The translations under genes were made by a program, and so were the position numbers. This document shows positions 17,515 to 25,249 of a stretch of 38,690 nt of DNA, piece after piece. Under the pieces are notes generated by a model. That model made no database searches. It was not told the origin of the DNA and saw only the letters and a list, made by a program, of their open reading frames with translations. Location: contig JAAYOS010000009.1 of assembly GCA_012520195.1 (NCBI GenBank), positions 1 to 38,690 on the forward strand, given 5' to 3'. This stretch comes from Clostridiales bacterium (lineage in GTDB: Bacteria; Bacillota; Clostridia; Oscillospirales; JAAYOS01). Positions within the stretch are counted from its first letter, which is position 1. Each line of letters begins with the position of its first letter.

Positions 17515-19662
17515 ATGGACAAGTATATCTCATCTCTTTCGCAGGAGTTCAAGCTCAGAAGCGAGCATGTTAAGAATATTCTGGATCTTCTCGAAGACGG
17601 AAACACGATCCCATTTATTGCGCGTTACCGCAAAGAGCTGACCGGGTCTGTGGATGACCAGACATTGCGGTCTCTCTCTGAGCGGTACTCATATCTCCTC
17701 GGTTTGGATACACGCAGGCAGGAGATATACAAGCTCATAGATGAGCAGGGGAAGATGACAGAAGAGCTTGAAAAGGCAATAGAGAGTGCTACCATTCTCG
17801 CTGAACTTGAGGACATATATCGTCCATACAGGCAGAAGCGCCGCACAAGGGCAACAGTTGCAAAGGAGAAGGGTCTTGAGCCGTTGGCAGATGTGATCTT
17901 TGAGCAGGATAAGAGTAATGGAGATCCTGATGCACTTGCCTTAGAGTTCATCGACGAAGAAAAAGGTGTAGAGACTGCAGAGGACGCCATTAAAGGTGCC
18001 CTGGACATAATAGCAGAGCGTATTTCAGATGACGCCTCAGTGCGTAAAGCGATACGCGAGTATTGCATGAGGTATGCAATTATAGAAGTTAAGGCTACGA
18101 CAGAGGAGGATTCTGTATACAGCACTTATTACGATTTTTCCTCAGCTGTGGAGAAGCTACAGAGTCACCAGACGCTTGCAATCAACAGGGGAGAGCGTGA
18201 GGGGTTCCTAAAGGTTGCCGTCCGTGTTGATGAGTCGGTTACCCGCTCTCTTATGTATAGACGGACACTAAAGGACGGAGGCAGAGCGACAGAGCTTACC
18301 CAGGAGGCAGCAGATGACTCCTACTCAAGACTAATATTTCCGTCAATCGAGAGAGAGGTCCGTAATGAACTTACAGAGTCAGCGTCTAAGCAGGCCATAA
18401 AAATGTTCGCAATGAATCTCAGAGACCTGTTGATGCAGCCCCCTCTAAAGCGCCGGGTTGTAATGGGATTTGACCCTGCAAATCGAACAGGATGTAAGAT
18501 TGCAGTTGTAGATGACACTGGGCGCCTGCTAGACACTGCAGTCGTTTACCCAACGGCACCTCACAAACGGATTGAGGAAGCGAGTAGAGAACTAATCCGC
18601 CTCATAAACAAGCATGGGGTAGAGGTTATTGCTATCGGAAACGGAACCGCTTCGAGAGAGTCGGAAATATTCGTTGCAGACATGATTACCGAAAACAACC
18701 TAGATGTCTCATATATGGTTGTAAGCGAGGCTGGCGCTTCAGTATATTCTGCCTCTAAATTAGCCGCGGAGGAATTTCCTGATTATGACGTGTCGCTTCG
18801 CAGCGCTGTTTCAATTGCGCGTCGTCTGCAGGATCCGTTGGCAGAGCTTGTAAAAATCGACCCGAAGGCCATTGGTGTAGGGCAGTATCAGCACGATTTG
18901 CCGAAAGCGGCTCTTGACGACTCACTCGGAGGAGTTGTAGAAGATTGTGTAAACAGTGTGGGTGTAAATCTTAACACCGCGTCTGCCCCGTTGCTTTCAC
19001 ATATTTCCGGAATATCCGCGACCGTTTCAAAGAATATAGTCAAGTACCGAGATAGCGTAGGCCAGTTTGAAAGCAGAGCACAACTGTTAGAGGTGTCGAA
19101 GCTCGGTCCAAAGACCTATGAGCAGTGTGCCGGCTTCCTGCGTGTCCTGGAAAGTGATAATGTGCTCGATAACACTGCAGTTCATCCCGAGTCCTACGAC
19201 GCCGCAAGAAAGCTGCTGGATATATTCGAAATATCCGATGAAAGACTGCGCTCCGGCGGCATTCCCGACATCTCCAAAATGGTCGATGAAGCGGGAATGG
19301 AAAGTGTGGCTGAGAAGTGTGGAGTCGGAGTCCCAACCCTTAAAGATATTATTAGTGAACTGCAAAAGCCCGGTCGAGACCCACGGGATGAACTGCCACA
19401 GCCAATCCTACGAAAGGATGTACTTGACATTTCCGATCTCAAACCGGGTATGAAACTGCAGGGCACGGTCAGGAATGTTATTGATTTTGGCGCATTTGTG
19501 GATATTGGAGTTCACCAGGACGGCCTTGTCCACATATCAAAGCTTGCAGATAAATTTGTTAAGCACCCGTCAGAGGTTGTTAGAGTAGGCGATAGGGTAG
19601 AGGTAACTGTTTTGTCTGTAGATACTGACAGAAACAGAATCTCTCTGAGCATGCGAGATTAA
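17515..19662 (+). CDS. tex: Tex family S1 RNA-binding protein
   Basis: Tex is a conserved cytoplasmic nucleic-acid-binding protein linked to transcription and, in some pathogens, toxin expression; its exact action is unsettled. The 715-residue product has the N-terminal helical part (IPFIARYRKELTGSVDD, then DIYRPYRQKRRTRATVAKEKG), a YqgF/RNase-H-like domain near residues 315-450 (MGFDPANRTGCKIAVVD), helix-hairpin-helix motifs (VGVNLNTASAPLLSHISGI), and an S1 domain in about the last 75 residues (GTVRNVIDFGAFVDIGVHQDG). ACGGAGAC precedes the ATG by about 6 bases. It converges with spoVAC, with only 6 bases between the stops. Confidence 0.96.
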   Translation: MDKYISSLSQEFKLRSEHVKNILDLLEDGNTIPFIARYRKELTGSVDDQTLRSLSERYSYLLGLDTRRQEIYKLIDEQGKMTEELEKAIESATILAELEDIYRPYRQKRRTRATVAKEKGLEPLADVIFEQDKSNGDPDALALEFIDEEKGVETAEDAIKGALDIIAERISDDASVRKAIREYCMRYAIIEVKATTEEDSVYSTYYDFSSAVEKLQSHQTLAINRGEREGFLKVAVRVDESVTRSLMYRRTLKDGGRATELTQEAADDSYSRLIFPSIEREVRNELTESASKQAIKMFAMNLRDLLMQPPLKRRVVMGFDPANRTGCKIAVVDDTGRLLDTAVVYPTAPHKRIEEASRELIRLINKHGVEVIAIGNGTASRESEIFVADMITENNLDVSYMVVSEAGASVYSASKLAAEEFPDYDVSLRSAVSIARRLQDPLAELVKIDPKAIGVGQYQHDLPKAALDDSLGGVVEDCVNSVGVNLNTASAPLLSHISGISATVSKNIVKYRDSVGQFESRAQLLEVSKLGPKTYEQCAGFLRVLESDNVLDNTAVHPESYDAARKLLDIFEISDERLRSGGIPDISKMVDEAGMESVAEKCGVGVPTLKDIISELQKPGRDPRDELPQPILRKDVLDISDLKPGMKLQGTVRNVIDFGAFVDIGVHQDGLVHISKLADKFVKHPSEVVRVGDRVEVTVLSVDTDRNRISLSMRD

Positions 19663-19668
19663 AGCAGC

Positions 19669-20106
19669 TCAGCCGAGAATCAATAGGTAGATTCCGTACA
19701 GAGAGGACGCTAGTAGACCAAAGACTATTACCGGTCCGGCTATAGTGAACATCTTTGTACAGAGACCTGTGACTATGCCCTCGGACTTGAACTCCATTGC
19801 AGGAGAAACCACAGCGTTGGCAAAGCCTGTGATGGGCACGAGAGTACCCGCACCACCCAGCTTTGCAATGTTGTCATAAAGCCGTAGAGCTGTCAACAGC
19901 GCACCGAGAAAGACCATAGATACGGCTGTCATGGCGGAGGCGGACTGCTCGTCAGGCATCACGGTGGTAAGGAGATTGTTTATCACTTCTCCTATGGTGC
20001 AGATCGTACCGCCGATGAGAAAAGCCAGTAGCATATCTTTGGCCAGAGGGGATTTTGGAGATTTCTCCTTCACAAACTTCGCATATTGCTTTTCAGACAT
20101 CTTCAT
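19669..20106 (-). CDS. spoVAC: Stage V sporulation protein AC
   Basis: SpoVAC is a multipass protein of the spore inner membrane, part of the SpoVA channel that moves dipicolinic acid into the forespore and out during germination. The ATG at 20106 (MKMSEKQYAKFVKEKSPKSP) is preceded by GAAGGGGG; the open frame extends to a TTG at 20127 that overlaps this site. Features are KDMLLAFLIGGTICTIGE, GGAGTLVPITGFANAVVSPAMEFKSEG and several hydrophobic helices; 145 residues is close to normal. The usual partners spoVAD and spoVAE are absent on both sides, since tex converges on it and an S41 protease lies upstream. Confidence 0.93.
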   Translation of the reverse strand: MKMSEKQYAKFVKEKSPKSPLAKDMLLAFLIGGTICTIGEVINNLLTTVMPDEQSASAMTAVSMVFLGALLTALRLYDNIAKLGGAGTLVPITGFANAVVSPAMEFKSEGIVTGLCTKMFTIAGPVIVFGLLASSLYGIYLLILG

Positions 20107-20124
20107 ATACAGGGCTTCCCCCTT

Positions 20125-20166
20125 CAAAAAAAGTACGCAAAACAGTTGAGCTGTCTTGCGTACTTT
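20125..20166 (-). terminator. Intrinsic terminator after the S41 protease gene
   Basis: On the minus strand, AAAGTACGCAA (20166-20156) pairs over 11 bases with TTGCGTACTTT (20140-20130), with an additional short inner stem, and the second arm runs into a stretch of T down to 20125. It ends the ddl-murI-DUF1934-protease transcript just before the spoVAC ribosome binding site. Confidence 0.85.
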
Positions 20167-20194
20167 AGTATATGTAGCAGTGTTTTCTTTATTC
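20166..20194 (-). promoter_or_regulatory. Candidate forespore (sigma-G-like) promoter for spoVAC
   Basis: On the minus strand, GAATA (20194-20190) is followed after 17 bases by TATACTA (20172-20166). This matches the Bacillus sigma-G pattern GHATR-N17/18-CATNHTA except for the first -10 base. The start site would fall near 20159, inside the first arm of the terminator hairpin. This is an inference from a loose consensus. Confidence 0.4.
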
Positions 20195-20223
20195 TGTTTG
20201 ATTTTTATTGTGCTGTTTGAATT

Positions 20224-21660
20224 TTATTGTGAAATCGCTTTTGCCATATCTATTGCTGTTTCCAACTGAGTATCAACCACGATCTGGGTGGCTGCAAGCT
20301 CTTCAATCGCTCGATTGAGATGATAAATCATATTGCCGCTTGCATAGCCCAAAATGCGAAGATTATTGTCTCTTGCAAAGGACTGCACGGCATAGAGAGT
20401 GGATTCATCAAAGATGTTGTCAGGGGTATCTCTAAGATATCCAAGAACGTTTAACCTCAACTCCAGCTCCCTGACCCTGTCCGACTCTTCACCTAAGAAG
20501 ACAGAATTTCTGTGTGAGAGCTCGCCCAATTTTGGCATCGGATAGGGGGCTTGCTGTTGATATACGGTGTAATCAGGATTAATCCCTTCTCCGTTATAGC
20601 TTACACTTCCGGAGAGCTTGATTTCAAAGCTTGTCAGAATGGCCACAGAGCCGTCATCGAGCGTAAAGTGATACTGGCCAAGACCTTTACCGTAGGTAGG
20701 TGTTCCGACCACCTCAGCGTAACCGAGGACCTTAAGGGTGCCGGCAAGCACTTCAGCTGCTGACGCGGTGTGCTCGTTTACAAGAACGATCATCTTATCG
20801 GGCATCCATCCCAGTCCGTCAGACAAGTAGACATCGTGCCCGCTGTCCCTTGAGTAGATGCTGATGAGTTCCTTGCCTTCTTCGGGTACAATGTAGTTCA
20901 GGATGTTCAGAAGTACGTCGAGGCTACCACCAGGGTTATTCCTTACATCAAATATAACTGAAGTGAATCCCATATCAGGTAACACTGTGTACATGTTTGC
21001 GAAATCGAGGAAAGTCTTGAAATCGCCGAAGCGTAGAATCTTGATGTAAGCGACACCGTCGCCCATGTTATGTAGTTCAATATTTGATACTTGTATCGCC
21101 CTACGTACGATTGTGTATTCAGTAACTGAGGGGAGGTTGTCACGTCTGATAGCAATAGTAACCTCGCTTCCCTCCTCACCTCGGATTTTCGAGGTGAGAC
21201 TGGACATTGGCAAGAACCTGACATCCTCACCGTCAACTGCGATAATCTCATCTCCCGATAGGATACCGGCCGCCTCTGCGGGGGAGCCCCTAAAGACATT
21301 TTTTATGAAATGGCCATCCGTCCGTGAATCGTCCATCTCAACACCTATTCCGACATATTCTGAAGCAGCGGGGTAGAGCTCACTGTAGTCTTCTGCAGAG
21401 TAGTAGTGAGAATACCCGTCATGGTTTTCAAAAATATAGTTCACGAACTCTGAGAACTTGTCGGGATTCTCGGTAAAATAGCGCTCAATCGCTTCCGCAA
21501 TTGGGTCACCGTCATTCGATGAGTAGAGGCCGTATTCTTTGATCAATTCGGCAAGCTCATCTAGTTTCCCTGTATATGTAGATGCGAAAGCGGGCGTTAC
21601 TGTTATGGAAAACAGTACTATTGTGACGAGCAACATAGATAATAACTTCTTAAGCTTCAT
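20224..21660 (-). CDS. Secreted S41 C-terminal processing protease with PDZ and peptidoglycan-binding domains
   Basis: A signal peptide (residues 1-27, ending AFA) sends this 478-residue protein across the membrane. A PDZ domain spans about 102-175 (SPAEAAGILSGDEIIAVDG), the S41 protease domain about 190-370, and a PG_binding_1-like domain about 392-455. The catalytic set is Ser300 (EHTASAAE), Lys325 (YGKG) and Gln329. The Ser-Lys-Gln spacing and total length match Bacillus subtilis CtpB, which triggers sigma-K activation during sporulation; that role is an inference. AAAGGA lies 6 bases before the ATG. It is the fourth gene of the ddl operon, 79 bases after the DUF1934 gene. Confidence 0.92.
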   Translation of the reverse strand: MKLKKLLSMLLVTIVLFSITVTPAFASTYTGKLDELAELIKEYGLYSSNDGDPIAEAIERYFTENPDKFSEFVNYIFENHDGYSHYYSAEDYSELYPAASEYVGIGVEMDDSRTDGHFIKNVFRGSPAEAAGILSGDEIIAVDGEDVRFLPMSSLTSKIRGEEGSEVTIAIRRDNLPSVTEYTIVRRAIQVSNIELHNMGDGVAYIKILRFGDFKTFLDFANMYTVLPDMGFTSVIFDVRNNPGGSLDVLLNILNYIVPEEGKELISIYSRDSGHDVYLSDGLGWMPDKMIVLVNEHTASAAEVLAGTLKVLGYAEVVGTPTYGKGLGQYHFTLDDGSVAILTSFEIKLSGSVSYNGEGINPDYTVYQQQAPYPMPKLGELSHRNSVFLGEESDRVRELELRLNVLGYLRDTPDNIFDESTLYAVQSFARDNNLRILGYASGNMIYHLNRAIEELAATQIVVDTQLETAIDMAKAISQ

Positions 21661-21739
21661 GATATGTCCTTTCCGGTTTATTCCAGGGGCGCAGATGTTC
21701 GGCGAGAGGCGAGATATGGATATGTGTAGGTTCGTAGCT

Positions 21740-22183
21740 TTAGCTCAAATTATATGGCTTTGTCTTGCGGACGTTAAGCTTCAAGATGTTGTCCGAAGCA
21801 ACTGCGTGATCTATTTCAATCGAATAATCGATCTCGATATCGCCGCCGTTTTCGGTGAGATCAGCGTTGACACGATTGGCACTTACACCAATAGTCACTG
21901 CACCGAACTCGGTATCGTAGTAGAGTATGTGTTTCTGTCCCTGCTCAAAAACCATATGCGAGGGTACTTCACCCTCACGAATGATTGTTATCCGCCTGTT
22001 CGGATCTATTGTCAACGTTGTTGTATATGAATTGGAGCTGTCTGATTCGGCTTCACTGTAAGAGATCGTGTATGTGCCATCCTTTACATAATAATTGCCA
22101 GGTGTTAGCATCTCCATTAGGTCTTCGGTATAGTTTTCGTAGATGTGGCTTCCCGAGACAGATATTAGTACATTATCCTTCAT
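21740..22183 (-). CDS. DUF1934 (YwiB-like) beta-barrel protein
   Basis: The start is the ATG at 22183 (MKDNVLISVSGSHIYENYTE), seven bases after AGGAG; the frame is open further upstream but lies inside murI. At 147 residues it has the size and pattern of DUF1934 proteins: a run of short strands such as GTYTISYSEAE and RITIIREGEVPSHMVFEQGQKHILYYDTEFG, which fits the calycin-like barrel known for this family. The function is unknown. It overlaps the murI stop by 11 bases and so is probably co-translated with it. Confidence 0.8.
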   Translation of the reverse strand: MKDNVLISVSGSHIYENYTEDLMEMLTPGNYYVKDGTYTISYSEAESDSSNSYTTTLTIDPNRRITIIREGEVPSHMVFEQGQKHILYYDTEFGAVTIGVSANRVNADLTENGGDIEIDYSIEIDHAVASDNILKLNVRKTKPYNLS

Positions 22184-23009
22184 GGTATCGCTCCTCTCCT
22201 CGGTATTCATCAATATCAACTTTACTGACGGAGTTTGTAATATTTTGTTCCATAAACAGTGATGCGAGTTCACTGAAGTTGCCTGTATCGTCACTTACGT
22301 AATAAGAAACGGAGCCTGTTGAATCGCTGTCGGATAAAAGTTCGTTCTCTTTAAGTATCCGTATTAGCTCGTTTGCAGCCGATACCCCAGGATTTATAAG
22401 ATTTACTTGGGGTAGGATATCGGATATTATACGCCAAAGTAGAGGAAAATGTGTACAGCCAAGTACTAGTGTATCACATCCGAACGTCAAGAAGGGTTCA
22501 AGGTACTCGCACGCTACCAACTCTATAACTTTGTCACCTGGATGTATTCTTCCGTTTTCAACAAGCGGCACAAAGAGGGGACAGGCCGCAGAAAAAACCT
22601 CCGCATGTGGAAGGAGTCTTTTTAGCTCGATCTCAAAAGCTCGGCTGTTGATTGTTGCAGCAGTCCCTATTACACCAATCCTTCCGTTAGTAGTGGTTTC
22701 TGAGGCGTGCCTTGCAGATGGAGCAACAACACTGACAGAGGGAATAGAGTACTCATTCTGAATACTCTTCCAAAGTGAAGAAACAGTACAGCATGCTACA
22801 ACAACAGCTTTAATGTCGAACGTCTGAAGGAAGCGCATGTCCTGCCTGGCATACTTTGTTATGGTCTCTGTGGAGCGGCTGCCGTAAGGTACGCGCCCGG
22901 TGTCACCAAAGTATATGAAGTTCTCATTTGGCAGTACCCTGCACAACTCTTTTAGTACCGTCAGCCCCCCTAGACCTGAGTCAAAAACCCCGATTGGGCG
23001 TCTATCCAT
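22173..23009 (-). CDS. murI: Glutamate racemase
   Basis: MurI makes D-glutamate for peptidoglycan. The ATG at 23009 (MDRRPIGVFDSGLGGLTV) follows GGAGG by 5 bases; an upstream TTG in frame overlaps that site. Of 278 residues, Asp10 and Ser11 lie in the DSGLGG motif, Cys73 is in ACCT and Cys185 in GCTH, the two cysteines that act as acid and base, with His187. The usual Asn after the first catalytic cysteine (ACNT) is replaced by a second Cys. It follows ddl by 27 bases; both enzymes feed wall precursor synthesis. Confidence 0.95.
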   Translation of the reverse strand: MDRRPIGVFDSGLGGLTVLKELCRVLPNENFIYFGDTGRVPYGSRSTETITKYARQDMRFLQTFDIKAVVVACCTVSSLWKSIQNEYSIPSVSVVAPSARHASETTTNGRIGVIGTAATINSRAFEIELKRLLPHAEVFSAACPLFVPLVENGRIHPGDKVIELVACEYLEPFLTFGCDTLVLGCTHFPLLWRIISDILPQVNLINPGVSAANELIRILKENELLSDSDSTGSVSYYVSDDTGNFSELASLFMEQNITNSVSKVDIDEYRGEERYHEG

Positions 23010-23036
23010 AAAGTCCTCCAAAGTTAGGTGTAAAGG

Positions 23037-24110
23037 TTATTCCATTGCGAGCTCTATGAGGCGGGTCAGGAGCTCTGGGTATGGTATCCCACAGTAATCC
23101 CAAAGTTTTGGGTACATGCTTATTGGTGTAAATCCCGGAAGGGTGTTTATTTCATTGAAGCATATTTCTTCAGTCTCCCGGTCAACAAAAAAGTCGACAC
23201 GGCTGAGGCCTGCACATCCGATTGCAGTGTATATGTCGCATGCGTATCTTCTAAGAGTATCCGATGTCCCGTCAGAGAGCTCAGCCGGGATGTGGAGCGT
23301 TGCGACACCGTTTATGTACTTGTCGTCGTAGGAGTAAAACTCGTCGCCCGGTACAATTTCGCCGCATACAGATGCCTCAGGTGAGCTGTTGCCCAAAACG
23401 GCAACCTCCACTTCGCGTCCGTCAACATACTCCTCAATTAGAGCTTTATCTGAATAGCGGAGTGCAATAGTTACAGCATCTTTAAGTTCGGAAGCGGTCT
23501 TAACCTTTGTAATACCGACTGAGGAGCCGGTACTCGACGGTTTTACAAATACCGGGTAGCCCAGTGAAGACTCTACACGACTGGAAATACTGTCGAACCC
23601 GCTCAGCAGGTCATTCCGGGAACAGATCTCATATCTTGCCTGCCTTATTCCAAGCTCTTTAACTATGGCTTTGGTAAGGGTTTTGTCCATAGATACAGCT
23701 GAGGCTGCGACCATTGCACCGACACACGGTATGCCTGCAACTCTGCAGAGACCCTGTATAGAACCATCTTCACCGTTTTCACCGTGCAGCGCCGGAAATA
23801 CGCAGTCGATTCTCTCTTTTATTAGCTCTTCGCCGTAACGGACCAGTAGACCGTCACCCCTTGAAGGTGAGAGAATGGCGGGGTAGAGCTTATCAGAGTT
23901 TATCCATGTGCCGTCGATGATATTTGAAACTTCTCCGTTATACAGAAACCACTTTCCTTCTTTTGAAATTGCAACGGGTAATACTTCAAACAGAGAGCGG
24001 TCGATATTTTTCAGTATTGAGGTTGCGGTCGAGAGGGAAACTTCATGCTCGGGTGACACGCCGCCGAAGAGCACACAGACCCTTTTTCTTTCGGACAAAG
24101 CTTTATTCAT
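23037..24110 (-). CDS. ddl: D-alanine--D-alanine ligase
   Basis: Ddl joins two D-Ala to make the end of the peptidoglycan stem peptide. The ATG at 24110 follows GGGAGGT; a TTG at 24125 overlaps the site. The 357-residue ATP-grasp enzyme has GGVSPEHEVS at the N-terminus, HGENGEDGSIQG, VKPSSTGSSVGI, EEYVDGREVEVAVLG and the ending RVDFFVDRETEEICFNEINTLPGFTPISMYP. The Lys-Tyr pair in the omega loop (DDKYINGVATLHIPAEL) is the arrangement seen in D-Ala-D-Ala ligases rather than D-lactate ones. It is the first gene of an operon with murI, DUF1934 and the S41 protease. Confidence 0.96.
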   Translation of the reverse strand: MNKALSERKRVCVLFGGVSPEHEVSLSTATSILKNIDRSLFEVLPVAISKEGKWFLYNGEVSNIIDGTWINSDKLYPAILSPSRGDGLLVRYGEELIKERIDCVFPALHGENGEDGSIQGLCRVAGIPCVGAMVAASAVSMDKTLTKAIVKELGIRQARYEICSRNDLLSGFDSISSRVESSLGYPVFVKPSSTGSSVGITKVKTASELKDAVTIALRYSDKALIEEYVDGREVEVAVLGNSSPEASVCGEIVPGDEFYSYDDKYINGVATLHIPAELSDGTSDTLRRYACDIYTAIGCAGLSRVDFFVDRETEEICFNEINTLPGFTPISMYPKLWDYCGIPYPELLTRLIELAME

Positions 24111-24160
24111 CTGATAACCTCCCAAATTTAGTAAGAAATACTGTCCGCAAATCGAAAATT

Positions 24161-24189
24161 ATTATATGCCATTGGAACAGATATAGCAA
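24161..24189 (-). promoter_or_regulatory. Sigma-A type promoter of the ddl operon
   Basis: On the minus strand TTGCTA (24189-24184) and TATAAT (24166-24161) are exactly 17 bases apart. The leader to the ddl ATG at 24110 would be about 45 bases. Confidence 0.8.
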
Positions 24190-24221
24190 GTGAAAAACCA
24201 TTCAAAACCTAGAAAAAAGCA

Positions 24222-24250
24222 TTGGCTTTTGTAAGCTAAAGAGGTATAAT
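24222..24250 (+). promoter_or_regulatory. Sigma-A type promoter of the 135-residue unknown gene
   Basis: TTGGCT (24222-24227) and TATAAT (24245-24250) are 17 bases apart. The start codon lies about 35 bases after the expected start site. The -35 boxes of this and the ddl promoter are 32 bases apart, back to back, so a single regulator could affect both. Confidence 0.8.
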
Positions 24251-24291
24251 ATATATAGTACAGAAAAGTTCTGAGCAGGGAGTATGCGTCA

Positions 24292-24699
24292 ATGAATATT
24301 AATCTGACAAAAAAGCAATTCAGGCGGCTTATCGACCTGGTCTATATAGGCAATTGGGTACTAAACTCAAATCGCGGCGGTGACCGCATCAGTGATTATG
24401 ATGATGTAGAGAGAAAGCTTTTCTCTCTATGTATAGAAAATGGGATGGGGATCCTTGCTGATAAAGTTGGTGATGAGGCAGTGCCATCCCGCGCCTTTAT
24501 AGAAGGTGGAATACACGAAGCAATAATGGACTATGAAGATTCGGTCTTTTTTGAGATCCTCGCCGAAGAACTGGCCAGGCGTGATGTCCAATCTGATGGC
24601 TTAAGTGAACACGACGGCGAAGAGATAATAAAGCGGATAAACGAATATATCTCTGAGTTTGAGACAAATGGTATCGATAACATAAACGTCAACATGTGA
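24292..24699 (+). CDS. Uncharacterised 135-residue acidic protein
   Basis: I do not recognise the family. The start ATG follows GGGAG by 9 bases and has its own promoter, so it is probably a real gene. The protein is cytoplasmic by composition and rich in Asp and Glu. The N-terminal half has a basic-hydrophobic start (MNINLTKKQFRRLIDLVYIG), then NWVLNSNRGG and SDYDDVERKLFSLCIENGMG; the C-terminal half is helical and acidic (YEDSVFFEILAEELARRD). The last codons are part of a 21-bp duplicated segment. It is divergent from ddl and converges on spmB. Confidence 0.75.
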   Translation: MNINLTKKQFRRLIDLVYIGNWVLNSNRGGDRISDYDDVERKLFSLCIENGMGILADKVGDEAVPSRAFIEGGIHEAIMDYEDSVFFEILAEELARRDVQSDGLSEHDGEEIIKRINEYISEFETNGIDNINVNM

Positions 24700-24726
24700 A
24701 TCAATAACGCCAACATGTGAATCAAT
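24685..24726 (+). repeat. 21-bp tandem duplication across the gene end
   Basis: Two adjacent 21-bp units (24685-24705 and 24706-24726) differ at one base; each contains CAACATGTGAATCAAT. The first copy includes the stop codon of the unknown gene, and the second reaches into the last codons of spmB on the other strand. It looks like a recent slippage duplication between two convergent genes. Confidence 0.85.
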
Positions 24727-25249
24727 AAAACAATTTGGCCGCAGCAGCCGCTGTGCAAAACCCGACAATATCGGCAACAAGTGCCGCGGGAATAGCATGG
24801 CGGGTTTTTTTTATGTCCGCAGCACCAAAATACACAGCGATTACGTAGAAGGTAGATTCAGTGGACCCTAACATTATGGCCGCCGTACGGCCGATAAGCG
24901 AGTTGACACCATGAACGCGGATAATATCTGTACCAAGAGCCAGTGCTCCGCTACCGCTAAGTGGTCTAATCAACATTAGGGGGACGCATTCGGGAGGGAT
25001 GCCAACCAGTTTAGCGGCAGGTTCGAGAATACCTGTAATATAATCCATGGCACCCGATGCTCTGAACATGTATATGACAGAAAATAGTGCAACAAGGGAG
25101 GGGACAATGCCTATAGTTACCGTCAAGCCCTCTTTTGCACCTTCCTTTATCGCAGGGAAGATATCTTTTTTTTTCAGAATCGCGGTGAGAGCAAGCAGCA
25201 CAAAAAGAGCGGGAACAATGGCAGAGAATCCTAACTGTATTGTATTCAT
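24722..25249 (-). CDS. spmB: Spore maturation protein B
   Basis: SpmB works with SpmA in spore core dehydration and heat resistance in Bacillus and Clostridium. The 175-residue membrane protein has a hydrophobic N-terminus (FSAIVPALFVLLALTAIL), the segment KEGAKEGLTVTIGIVPSLVAL, and the nucleoside-recognition (Gate) domain pattern RPLSGSGALAL, then GSTESTFYVIAVYFGAADIKKTRHA. Its start overlaps the spmA stop by four bases (ATGA), so the pair is translationally coupled. No terminator was seen after it, before the convergent unknown gene. Confidence 0.95.
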   Translation of the reverse strand: MNTIQLGFSAIVPALFVLLALTAILKKKDIFPAIKEGAKEGLTVTIGIVPSLVALFSVIYMFRASGAMDYITGILEPAAKLVGIPPECVPLMLIRPLSGSGALALGTDIIRVHGVNSLIGRTAAIMLGSTESTFYVIAVYFGAADIKKTRHAIPAALVADIVGFCTAAAAAKLFY

